Shown here: positions 25,164 through 33,132 of the stretch, in pieces | Position numbering within the stretch: the stretch's first letter is position 1 | How the letters are laid out: each line of letters starts with the position of its first letter | From: Streptomyces malachitofuscus | GTDB lineage: Bacteria; Actinomycetota; Actinomycetes; Streptomycetales; Streptomycetaceae | Reading direction: 5' to 3' | Length of the DNA stretch: 64,000 nt | Assembly: GCF_014650055.1 (NCBI RefSeq) | Contig: NZ_BMUF01000003.1 | Span: forward strand, 62,001-126,000 | Notes under the pieces: model-generated | What the model was told of the DNA's origin: nothing | The model's input: only the letters and a program-made list of their open reading frames with translations | The model's database searches: none | Position numbers and translations under genes: made by a program

Positions 25164-25646
25164 ATGCTGATCAGGGAAGCGACCTCCGACGACTGGCCGC
25201 GCATCTGGCCGTTCTGGCATCGCATCGTCGCTGCCGGCGAGACGTACGCCTGGGACCCGGGTACCTCCGAGGAGGCCGCCCGGGTCCTGTGGACGGGTCC
25301 GGCGAAGCAGGTGTACGTCGTGGAGGACGACACCGGAGCCGTCGTCGCCTCGGCCTATGTCACCCCCAACTACGGCGGCCCCGCCGCGCGCATCGCCAAC
25401 GCCGGATTCATGGTCGACCCCGACCGGGCCGGCCGGGGCGTCGGCCGCCTGCTCGCCGAGCATGTCCTGGCCGAGGCGCGGAGGGCCGGCTACCGGGGCA
25501 TGGTGTTCAACGCCGTCGTCGAGACCAACCCGGCGGTGAAACTGTGGACTTCACTCGGTTTCACGATCCTCGGGACGGTGCCCGAGGCGTTCGACCACCC
25601 CCGGCACGGCTTGGTCGGGCTGCACATCATGTACAGGGCGCTGTGA
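25164..25646 (+). CDS. GNAT N-acetyltransferase
   Basis: A 160-residue acetyltransferase starting MLIREATSDDWPRIW. NAGFMVDPDRAGRGVGRLLAEHVLAEA holds the acetyl-CoA loop R-x-x-G-x-G (about residues 83-95), and NPAVKLWTSLGFTILGTVPEAF is the usual C-terminal strand. The length and ends match the group annotated as phosphinothricin-type or amino-acid acetyltransferases. There is no ribosome site before ATG 25164, while a CAGACT -10-like hexamer ends 7 bases before it, so a leaderless message is possible. The substrate is unknown. Confidence 0.88.
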   Translation: MLIREATSDDWPRIWPFWHRIVAAGETYAWDPGTSEEAARVLWTGPAKQVYVVEDDTGAVVASAYVTPNYGGPAARIANAGFMVDPDRAGRGVGRLLAEHVLAEARRAGYRGMVFNAVVETNPAVKLWTSLGFTILGTVPEAFDHPRHGLVGLHIMYRAL

Positions 25647-25661
25647 GGGATCCGGCCGGGC

Positions 25662-26057
25662 TCAGGGCCGCGCGTAGGGCCGGGTCATGATCTCCATGTT
25701 GTGGCCGTCGGGGTCGTCGAAGTAGGCGCCGCGTCCGCCGAAGAGACCGTTGACCCGGCCCGGCTCCGTGTGGCCGGGGTCCGCGTAGTAGGTGATCCCG
25801 GCCGCCTCCAGGCGCGCGATCATGGCGTCGAACCCTTCCTCCGGCACCAGGAAGGCGTAGTGCTGGGCCTGGATCGGCTCGCCCCGCATCTCGTAGTAGT
25901 CGAGGGTCACGCCGTTGCCCAGGTCGACCGGGAGGAACGGGCCGAAGGGGGCCCCGACCTCCAGCCCCAGTATTCCGGCGAGGAAGTCGGCCGAGGTCTG
26001 GCGGTCGCTTGCGTAGACGGCGGTGTGGTTGAGCTGGATGTGCTGTGCTTCGGGCAT
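25662..26057 (-). CDS. VOC-family (glyoxalase/dioxygenase fold) protein
   Basis: A 131-residue vicinal-oxygen-chelate domain. It opens with IQLNHTAVYASDRQTSADFLAGILGLEV and has YFDDPDGHNMEIMTRPYA at the end. His near residue 10 and Glu in HNMEIM are the usual metal ligands; the middle AQHYAFLVPEEGFDAM supplies another His. Members include glyoxalase I, resistance proteins and ring-cleavage dioxygenases. The reaction cannot be assigned. It is preceded by a weak CGGAGA site. The 245 bases between it and the upstream merR-type gene show only part of a repeat (26286-26305). Confidence 0.85.
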   Translation of the reverse strand: MPEAQHIQLNHTAVYASDRQTSADFLAGILGLEVGAPFGPFLPVDLGNGVTLDYYEMRGEPIQAQHYAFLVPEEGFDAMIARLEAAGITYYADPGHTEPGRVNGLFGGRGAYFDDPDGHNMEIMTRPYARP

Positions 26058-26285
26058 GGTCGGACGAGTCTCCGGTTTCGGTTTCCTGGGTGGGTCCGCG
26101 CGCCGGGGCGCGCGAGGGGAACGGAACGCGGAGGAAAGCGGCGGGCCACGGGCCCGGGCCCGCACGGGCGGGGGAGCACCCCGCGCCGGCCTCACAACGA
26201 GGCCGGGAGCGCCCTATGTGTATGGCCTACGGCCGACCCGGCAGTCACCCGGCCGACCCTAGGCCCTCCCCGCCGGTCACGGCAA

Positions 26286-26305
26286 GATCGAAACGACAGA
26301 CCCTA
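26286..26305 (-). repeat. Repeat half-site at a stop codon (TAGGGTCTGTCGTTTCGATC)
   Basis: This 20-base motif begins with the TAG stop of the MerR-family gene. It matches 17 of 20 bases of the motif that begins with the TAG stop of the sugar-binding protein gene at 62199, and more closely the second arm there. No inverted partner was seen here. Confidence 0.6.
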
Positions 26306-26935
26306 GGTGTCCCCGCCTCCGTGGCGTGCCGTCGACTCGTTCTCCTGTGCCAGCCGGCGCAGGGCCATCAGGGCCGGTTCCAGCAGGAAGGTCAGCAGCA
26401 CCGCCTGCTCGGCCTTCTCCAGCGGATCCGTGATCGTTTCGATCCGGTCCAGGTCGTGCCGGGCCGTGCGCTCCGCGAGTTCGGCGTAGGGGAGCAGGGC
26501 CTGCCAGTCGTACTCGATGTCCAGGGAGCGCAGGGCCCGCAGCGTCTCGTCGATGGTCCGCCGTGCCGGATTGGCGGCGGAGACCGACCAGCCCATCGCG
26601 TCGACCAGGGCCGAGGCCTCCGGGTTCGTCTCCTCCCCGGACGTGTCCGGAGCCCCCTCGCCGGGCGGCCGGATGCCGAAGGCGATGCCGAGCACCTCGT
26701 GGGTGTCGCCCCGGTGCTCGGTCATGGCGTCCAGGACCTGTTTGGCCGACGCCACGGACAGGCCGCGCACGCCGACGAGCGCGCGGATCAGCCGCAGTCG
26801 CCGGACGTGGCTCTCGTCGTACTCGGCCTGAGTCGCCGCGGTGGCACGGCCCGGCGGCAGCAGCCCCTCCCGCAGGTAGTACTTGATCGTCGCGTTGGCC
26901 ACCCCGCTGCGGCGACCGAGTTCCGAGATTCTCAC
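26303..26935 (-). CDS. MerR-family transcriptional regulator
   Basis: A 210-residue regulator. The N-terminal winged helix (VRISELGRRSGVANATIKYYLREGLLPPGR) is the MerR DNA-binding domain. A dimer coiled coil follows, and the C-terminal 130 residues form a helical effector domain with no Cys metal site. Such proteins often sense organic compounds. GTG 26935 was chosen for the GGAGAAGCAC leader. It is divergent from the DUF3291-like gene at 27023. The shared region has two AGTGCCACT repeats 22 bases apart around a TAATAT -10 hexamer, the probable control site. Confidence 0.9.
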   Translation of the reverse strand: MRISELGRRSGVANATIKYYLREGLLPPGRATAATQAEYDESHVRRLRLIRALVGVRGLSVASAKQVLDAMTEHRGDTHEVLGIAFGIRPPGEGAPDTSGEETNPEASALVDAMGWSVSAANPARRTIDETLRALRSLDIEYDWQALLPYAELAERTARHDLDRIETITDPLEKAEQAVLLTFLLEPALMALRRLAQENESTARHGGGDT

Positions 26936-26966
26936 GTGCTTCTCCGCTCTCCTCTGGCAATTGGGT

Positions 26967-26997
26967 AGTGCCACTGTCTAATATGGATAGTGCCACT
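26967..26997. promoter_or_regulatory. Twin AGTGCCACT operator of the MerR/DUF3291 divergent pair
   Basis: AGTGCCACT occurs at 26967-26975 and 26989-26997, two helical turns apart. Each copy is itself a near-palindrome (AGTG-C-CACT). A TAATAT hexamer at 26979-26984 lies between them, so a bound regulator would cover the promoter. Confidence 0.55.
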
Positions 26998-27022
26998 CAC
27001 CAACTGTGGAGGCGAGACTACC

Positions 27023-27454
27023 GTGCCTACTCTTCCCTGGGTCACCCCGAACCCGGCCCGCCCCGACACCCAGGCCTTCGTCATGGCCTCCCGCTTCGAG
27101 GTCCGGTCGCTGAAGGACGTCCCCCGCTTCTTCTGGAAGTCACTCTCCGCCTGGGGCCAGGTCCGCAAGGCACCCGGAGCGCTCGGCGCGTCCCTGGAGG
27201 CCAAACCGTTCGGCAAGGTCTTCTACACGCTGTCCGCGTGGGAGAGCCGGGACGCGCTCTACACCTACGCCCGCACCGACCCGCACAAGAGCGTCATGAC
27301 CGGCCTGCGCGCCACGATGCGCGACTCGACGTTCACCTTCTGGGAGGTGCCCGCCGACCGGCTGCCGATCGACTGGGCCGACGCCAAGCGCCGCATCGAG
27401 GAGCAGGCGCGGACCCAGGCCGACGCACCGGACGGGCAGGGCGGCGCACACTGA
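27023..27454 (+). CDS. DUF3291-like (dimeric alpha/beta-barrel) protein
   Basis: A 143-residue protein with one ferredoxin-like barrel domain. FVMASRFEVRSLKDVPRFFWKSL is the first strand and helix, KVFYTLSAWESRDALYTYART the second strand and helix, and STFTFWEVPADRLPIDWADAKRR the end. It is related to antibiotic-biosynthesis monooxygenase-type domains and to DUF3291. No cofactor is expected. GTG 27023 follows GGAGGCGAG. Being divergent from the MerR gene, with repeats between them, it is the likely regulated target. Function is unknown. Confidence 0.75.
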   Translation: MPTLPWVTPNPARPDTQAFVMASRFEVRSLKDVPRFFWKSLSAWGQVRKAPGALGASLEAKPFGKVFYTLSAWESRDALYTYARTDPHKSVMTGLRATMRDSTFTFWEVPADRLPIDWADAKRRIEEQARTQADAPDGQGGAH

Positions 27455-27535
27455 CCCGCTCCTGGTTCGAACGGGTGCGCACCGGGGGAGTTGTACCCCT
27501 GGTGACCGTCCGCCCTCAACCATGGAGCGCCCCGC

Positions 27536-30500
27536 ATGCATGACGACCGCACCCTGGTCGAAGCCCGCCTCAAGCGCGTCCTCGACGAGCGCATCCGCCC
27601 AGCCGTGTACCCCGAGTCCGTTCCCCTCGAGGTCGCGGTGTGGCACGCACCGGGAGAGCCCGTCCCCGTCGCCGAGGGCCTCGCCGCCGAACCCGAGCCC
27701 GTCGAGGTGGGCGCCCGCTGGGGCGCGCCCTGGGGCACCAGCTGGTTCCGGGTCACCGGGACCGTCCCCGCGGCCTGGGCCGGGAGGACCGTGGAGGCGG
27801 TCCTGGACCTGGGCTTCGACGAGAACATGCCCGGCTTCCAGTGCGAGGGCCTCGTGTACCGGCCCGACGGCACCCCCGTGAAGGGCCTCAACCCGCGCAA
27901 CCAGTGGGTGCGCATCGGCGCGCCCGTCGAGGGCGGGGAGGAGGTGCGCCTGCACATCGAGGCCGCATCCAACCCGGTCATCATGGGCTACCGCCCCTTC
28001 ATGCCGACCCCGCTCGGCGACAAGGACACCGCCGGCAGCACCCCGCAGTACACGCTGACCCGCATGGACCTCGCCGTCCTCGACGAGACGGTCTGGCAGC
28101 TGGTGATCGACCTCGAAGTGCTCGGCGAGCTGATGGCCGAGCTGCCGGCGGACGCGCCCCGCCGCTGGGACATCCTGCGCGCGGTGGACCGGGCCCTGGA
28201 CGCGGTGGACCTCCAGGACGTGAACGGCACCGCGGAGCGGGCCCGTGCCTGCCTCACCGAGGTGCTGTCCGCGCCCGCCGTCCCCTCCGCGCACCGCGTC
28301 AGCGCCGTCGGACACGCCCACATCGACTCGGCGTGGCTGTGGCCGCTGCGCGAGACCGTGCGCAAGGTCGCCCGTACGACCGCCAACATGACCGCCCTGC
28401 TCGACGACGAACCCGAGTTCGTCTTCGCCATGTCACAGGCCCAGCAGTGGGCATGGGTGAAGGAGCACCGGCCCGAGGTCTGGGCACGGGTGAAGAAGGC
28501 CGTCGCCGACGGACGGTTCGTGCCGGCCGGTGGCATGTGGGTGGAGTCGGACACCAACATGCCCGGCTCGGAGGCGATGGCCCGGCAGTTCGTGCACGGC
28601 AAGCGGTTCTTCCTCGACGAGTTCGGCATCGAGAACGACGACGTCTGGCTGCCGGACACCTTCGGCTTCGCCGCCGGACTGCCCCAGATCATCAAGGCCG
28701 CGGGCGCCAAGTACCTGCTGACACAGAAGATCTCCTGGTCGCGGACGAACCGCTTCCCGCACCACACCTTCCGCTGGGAGGGCGTCGACGGCACCCGGAT
28801 CTTCACCCACTTCCCGCCCGTCGACACCTACAACTGCTCCATGAAGGGCGCCGAGATCGCCCACGCGGTCCGCAACTTCAAGGACAAGGGCGCCGCCCGC
28901 CACTCCCTCGCACCCACCGGATGGGGCGACGGGGGCGGCGGCACCACCCGCGAGATGGTGGCCAAGGCGGCCCGGCTGCGGAACCTGGAGGGCTCCGCGA
29001 CCGTGACCTGGGAGACACCGTCCGCCTTCTTCGCCAAGGCCGAGGCCGAGTACCCCGAACCGCCCGTCTGGGTCGGCGAGCTCTACCTGGAACTGCACCG
29101 CGCCACCCTCACCAGCCAGGCCGGCACCAAACAGGGCAACCGCCGCAGCGAACACCTGCTGCGCGAGGCCGAACTGTGGGCGGCCACGGCGGCCGTACGG
29201 ACCGGCGCCCCCTACCCCTATGAGGAACTGGACCGCATCTGGAAGACGGTGCTGCTGCACCAGTTCCACGACATCCTGCCCGGTTCCTCCATCGCCTGGG
29301 TGCACCGCGAGGCCCGCGCCACCTACGCGCGGATCGCCGAGGAGCTGAACGCCGTCATCGACACCGCCCAGCGCGCCCTCGCCGGTGAGGGGACGGTCCC
29401 CCTCGTCTTCAACGGGGCGCCGCACCCCCGGGCCGGCGTCCCGGCGGGCGGCGCGCGTCCGGCGGCCCCCGAAGGCCGTACGACCCTCGCACCACGCCCC
29501 GGCGGCGGGTTCCTCCTCGACAACGGCCTGCTCAGGATCGGGATCGACGCCCGCGGCCTGTTGGTCTCCGCCCACGACATCGAAGCCGACCGCGAGACCG
29601 TCGCCCCCGGACGGGCCGGCAACCTCCTCCAGCTCCACCCGGACCTGCCGAACATGTGGGACGCGTGGGACGTCGACGAGTTCTACCGGAACACGGTGAC
29701 CGACCTGACCGACACCGACGAGGTGGCGGCCGGTGACGACGGCGCCTCGGTGCGGATCGTCCGCTCCTTCGGCGCCTCCCGGGTGAGCCAGGTGCTGTCG
29801 CTGCCTCCCGGGGAGCGGCGGCTGGTGGTGGACACCGAGGTCGACTGGCACGAGACGGAGAAGTTCCTCAAGCTGGCCTTCCCGCTCGACCTGCACGCAG
29901 AACGCTACGCGTCCGAGACGCAGTTCGGGCACTTCTTCCGGCCCACCCACACCAACACCTCCTGGGAGGCGGCCAAGTTCGAGGCGTGCAACCACCGCTT
30001 CGTCCACCTCCAGGAACCCGACTGGGGTGTGGCGGTCGTCAACGACTCGACGTACGGCCACGACGTGACCCGTACCGTCCGCGCCGACGGCGACCGCGGC
30101 ACCACCACGACGGTCCGCGTCTCCCTGCTGCGCGCCCCGCGCTTCCCCGACCCCGAGACCGACCAGGGAGTGCACCGCTTCCGGCACGCGCTGCTGCCGG
30201 GCGCGTCGATCGGCGACGCCGTGCGCGAGGGGTGGCGGATCAATCTCCCCGAACGGCGGCTCACCGGCGCGGGCGAGGTCGCACCCCTGGTGACGGTCGA
30301 CCGGGACGCGGTGGTGGTCACGGCGGTCAAGCTGGCCGACGACGGCAGCGGCGACGTCGTCGTCCGCTTCCACGAGGCCCACGGCGCCCGCGCCCGCGCC
30401 ACGCTCACCACCGGGTTCGCGGCCACCGGCGTGCAGGTGACCGACCTGCTGGAACGACCGCTCGCCGGCACACAGGCGCCCCCGCTCGACGGCGGGCGGA

Positions 30501-30559
30501 TCACCGTACGACTGCGCCCCTTCGAGCTGATGACGCTGCGGCTGAAGCGGACGGCATGA
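27536..30559 (+). CDS. Alpha-mannosidase, GH38
   Basis: A 1007-residue cytoplasmic GH38 enzyme. The catalytic domain has VGHAHIDSAWLWPLRET (about residues 256-272, zinc ligands H and D), WVESDTNMPG, and VWLPDTFGFAAGLPQI (about 368-383, near the nucleophile Asp region). A central helical domain and C-terminal beta-sandwich domains follow. It removes alpha-linked mannose from oligosaccharides. ATG 27536 follows a GGAG site eight bases upstream. The stop overlaps the start of an aldo/keto reductase gene (ATGA), so the two are translated together. Confidence 0.95.
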   Translation: MHDDRTLVEARLKRVLDERIRPAVYPESVPLEVAVWHAPGEPVPVAEGLAAEPEPVEVGARWGAPWGTSWFRVTGTVPAAWAGRTVEAVLDLGFDENMPGFQCEGLVYRPDGTPVKGLNPRNQWVRIGAPVEGGEEVRLHIEAASNPVIMGYRPFMPTPLGDKDTAGSTPQYTLTRMDLAVLDETVWQLVIDLEVLGELMAELPADAPRRWDILRAVDRALDAVDLQDVNGTAERARACLTEVLSAPAVPSAHRVSAVGHAHIDSAWLWPLRETVRKVARTTANMTALLDDEPEFVFAMSQAQQWAWVKEHRPEVWARVKKAVADGRFVPAGGMWVESDTNMPGSEAMARQFVHGKRFFLDEFGIENDDVWLPDTFGFAAGLPQIIKAAGAKYLLTQKISWSRTNRFPHHTFRWEGVDGTRIFTHFPPVDTYNCSMKGAEIAHAVRNFKDKGAARHSLAPTGWGDGGGGTTREMVAKAARLRNLEGSATVTWETPSAFFAKAEAEYPEPPVWVGELYLELHRATLTSQAGTKQGNRRSEHLLREAELWAATAAVRTGAPYPYEELDRIWKTVLLHQFHDILPGSSIAWVHREARATYARIAEELNAVIDTAQRALAGEGTVPLVFNGAPHPRAGVPAGGARPAAPEGRTTLAPRPGGGFLLDNGLLRIGIDARGLLVSAHDIEADRETVAPGRAGNLLQLHPDLPNMWDAWDVDEFYRNTVTDLTDTDEVAAGDDGASVRIVRSFGASRVSQVLSLPPGERRLVVDTEVDWHETEKFLKLAFPLDLHAERYASETQFGHFFRPTHTNTSWEAAKFEACNHRFVHLQEPDWGVAVVNDSTYGHDVTRTVRADGDRGTTTTVRVSLLRAPRFPDPETDQGVHRFRHALLPGASIGDAVREGWRINLPERRLTGAGEVAPLVTVDRDAVVVTAVKLADDGSGDVVVRFHEAHGARARATLTTGFAATGVQVTDLLERPLAGTQAPPLDGGRITVRLRPFELMTLRLKRTA

Positions 30560-31542
30560 GCGGTGGGAGCCGGCGTCGGCTCGGCCGCAGCGGCGTCGAG
30601 GTCACCGCCCTGGCCTTCGGCGCCTCCGGCATCGGCAACCTGTACACCGAGGTCGGGGAGGAGGAGGCGTACGGGGCGGTGCGGGCAGCCTGGCAGCGCG
30701 GCATCCGCTACTTCGACACCGCCCCGCACTACGGCATCGGCCTGTCCGAACGCCGGCTCGGGGCCGCGCTGCGCGAGCACCCGCGCGACGCGTTCACCGT
30801 GTCCACGAAGGTGGGCCGCCGCCTGGAACCCGTCCGTCCCGCCGGCGACGACCTCGCCCACGGCTTCGCCGTCCCCGCCACCCACCGCCGCGTATGGGAC
30901 TTCAGCTCCGACGGTGTGCGCCGCACCCTGGAGGCCAGTCTGCAGCGCCTCGGCCTCGACCGGGTCGACGTCGTCTACCTCCACGACCCCGACGACCACG
31001 CCGAACAGGCCTTTCGCGAGGGCTACCCCGCCCTGGAGCGGCTCCGCTCGGAGGGGGTCGTCGGCGCGATCGGCGCCGGAATGAACCGGACCGCGATGCT
31101 CACCCGCTTCGTCCGCGACACCGACGTCGACGTCGTCCTGTGCGCCGGCCGCCACACCCTGCTCGACCACAGCGCCCTGACCGACCTGCTGCCGGCCGCC
31201 CTCGAGCACGGGCGGTCGGTCGTCATCGGCGGCGCCTTCAACTCCGGGCTCCTCGCGGACCCGAGGCCCGGCGCGACGTACGACTACGCTCGGGCCCCCG
31301 CCGGCCTGGTGGACCGCGCCCAGCGCATGAAAGCGGCGGCCGAGCGCCACGGCACCACCCTGCGCGCCACCGCGCTGGCCTTCTGCGCCTCCCACCGCGC
31401 GGTCGCGAGCGTTCTGGTCGGCGCCCGCTCGGCCGCCGAGGTGCACGACTGCGCCGATCAGTTCGCCGCCCCGGTGCCCGCCGCCCTCTGGCAGGAACTG
31501 CACGCCACCGGGCTGCTGCCGTACGACGGGGAGCCGCCGTGA
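30556..31542 (+). CDS. Aldo/keto reductase (aldose dehydrogenase type)
   Basis: A 328-residue TIM-barrel oxidoreductase. FDTAPHYG contains the catalytic Asp and Tyr, STKVGR the Lys, and VVYLHDPDD the His. The arrangement resembles L-fucose or D-threo-aldose 1-dehydrogenases, which oxidise free sugars with NAD(P). The start overlaps the alpha-mannosidase stop, so it probably acts on sugars freed by that enzyme. This pairing is an inference from coupling; neither a transporter nor a regulator for this pathway is next to them. Confidence 0.9.
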   Translation: MSGGSRRRLGRSGVEVTALAFGASGIGNLYTEVGEEEAYGAVRAAWQRGIRYFDTAPHYGIGLSERRLGAALREHPRDAFTVSTKVGRRLEPVRPAGDDLAHGFAVPATHRRVWDFSSDGVRRTLEASLQRLGLDRVDVVYLHDPDDHAEQAFREGYPALERLRSEGVVGAIGAGMNRTAMLTRFVRDTDVDVVLCAGRHTLLDHSALTDLLPAALEHGRSVVIGGAFNSGLLADPRPGATYDYARAPAGLVDRAQRMKAAAERHGTTLRATALAFCASHRAVASVLVGARSAAEVHDCADQFAAPVPAALWQELHATGLLPYDGEPP

Positions 31543-31562
31543 CCGCCCCCCGTGGCCCATGC

Positions 31563-32993
31563 CTACGGCCGCTGGGCCGCCGCCCCCGTCAGCCGCGTCG
31601 GCGGCAGGAACTCCCGCACATACGTCCGCTCCCAGCACGCGCCCGTCTCCCGCAGCTCCCGCCAGGTCGTGTAGCGGTAGCGGAAGAGGCGGGCGCGGAT
31701 GTGCCGGGGCGGCGCGTCCGCGGGGAACGGGGAGCGGCGCAGCAGTTTCAGCGTGTCCCGGTCGTTCTCCAGCAGGCGCTCCACCAGCGCCCCGAACCAC
31801 GGGCCGGCGTACGCGGGCGACAGCGCGGCGAACCACATCAGCCAGTCGAGCCGCAGATGGTACGGCGCGAACTGGCGCGGCCAGCGCCGCGGGTCGCCCG
31901 GCTTGCCCTTGAACTCGTACTCCCGCCAGTCGGAGTCCCTGCGGGGCACCTCGTCCGCCGTGCCCTCCAGGACCACCTCGTAGCGGATCCGGCCGACGCT
32001 GCCGAACGCGCCGTAGGTGTTGACCAGGTGCAGCGGGTCGAAGGAGCGGTTCATCACCTGCCGGCGCGAGATCATGTTGCGGACGGGCTGATGGCTCAGG
32101 CCGAGCAGCAACGCGGACACCGCGAGGACGACCACCACGTACCACAGCGGCGCGTCGGACACCGCGGGCGCGTCGGCGGGGAACGTGATCACCGGCAGGG
32201 CCAGCACGATGGTGATCCAGTTCAGCCATGCGAAGTTGCCGGACAGCACCAGCCACAGCTGGGTGACGATCATCAGGGCGGCGGCGGCCGTGGCGACCGG
32301 CTGCGGGGCGAACAGCAGGAAGGGCACCACCAGCTGGGTGACGTGGTTCGCCGCCACCTCGACCCGGTGCAACGGCTTCGGCAGATGGTGGAAGAACCAG
32401 CTCAGCGGACCCGGCATCGGCTGCGTCTCGTGGTGGTGGTCAAGACAGGTCAGCTTCCGCCAGCACTCGTCGCCGCGCATCTTGATCAGCCCCGCGCCGA
32501 ACTCCACCCGGAACAGGACCCACCGCAGCAGGAACAGCACCACGACGGGCGGAGCCACCTCGTCGTTGCCGAGGAACACGGCGAGGAACCCGACCTCCAG
32601 CAGCAGTGACTCCCAGCCGAACGAGTACCAGGTCTGCCCGACGTTGACGACCGACAGATACAGCACCCACGGCACCAGCCACAGCAGCATTCCGCCCCAC
32701 AGCGGAAGCAGTGAGTCGAGGCCCGCGAGCAGCGCCGCCGACACCGCGCACCCCGCCCAGGCGCACCCCGCGAAGAACCGGTCCGAATAGTGCAGCTGGA
32801 ACAGGCTCGGCGACCTCCTGAACGGCACCCGCTCCACGAAACGCGGCACCGGCAGCATGCCCCGCTCCCCGATCAGCGCCCGGAACTGCAGTGCCGCCGT
32901 CAGGAACGCGACGAGGTACAGCCCGGCCAGCGCCCGCTGGAAGACCAGCCGGCCGAGCCAGTACTCGGACGCGGTGAACCACTCCACGGCCAC
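31563..32993 (-). CDS. Lipase maturation factor family membrane protein
   Basis: A 476-residue polytopic membrane protein of the LMF1 family. The N-terminus (WFTASEYWLGRLVFQRALAG) begins a series of about ten hydrophobic segments. NVGQTWYSFGWESLLLEVGFLAVF and RWVLFRVEFGAGLIKMRGDECWR are LMF signatures, and a conserved soluble C-terminal domain contains FAPYHLRLDWLMWFAAL. In animals LMF1 helps lipases fold; the bacterial role is unknown. The GTG 32993 follows GGAGG; a second in-frame GTG at 32987 is equally possible. It is divergent from the phosphatase gene at 33133. Confidence 0.88.
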   Translation of the reverse strand: MAVEWFTASEYWLGRLVFQRALAGLYLVAFLTAALQFRALIGERGMLPVPRFVERVPFRRSPSLFQLHYSDRFFAGCAWAGCAVSAALLAGLDSLLPLWGGMLLWLVPWVLYLSVVNVGQTWYSFGWESLLLEVGFLAVFLGNDEVAPPVVVLFLLRWVLFRVEFGAGLIKMRGDECWRKLTCLDHHHETQPMPGPLSWFFHHLPKPLHRVEVAANHVTQLVVPFLLFAPQPVATAAAALMIVTQLWLVLSGNFAWLNWITIVLALPVITFPADAPAVSDAPLWYVVVVLAVSALLLGLSHQPVRNMISRRQVMNRSFDPLHLVNTYGAFGSVGRIRYEVVLEGTADEVPRRDSDWREYEFKGKPGDPRRWPRQFAPYHLRLDWLMWFAALSPAYAGPWFGALVERLLENDRDTLKLLRRSPFPADAPPRHIRARLFRYRYTTWRELRETGACWERTYVREFLPPTRLTGAAAQRP

Positions 32994-33132
32994 CCGCTCC
33001 CTCCGCCTCGTCACACCCGAACCTCTGTGACTCTCCGTATACCACCGGGTGGCGTGAGCAACCCAGGTGCGAGAAGCGCCCGGAACGCCTCCAGCGGTCG
33101 AAGAATCGCCGGAATCCTGGCAAGGTGGCCCC

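Noticed and set aside
33061..33132. Possible ECF promoter before the PAS-GAF-phosphatase gene (a GGAAC-like sequence near 33092)
   Set aside because: No CGTC-type -10 element lies at a suitable distance, so the match is not supported.
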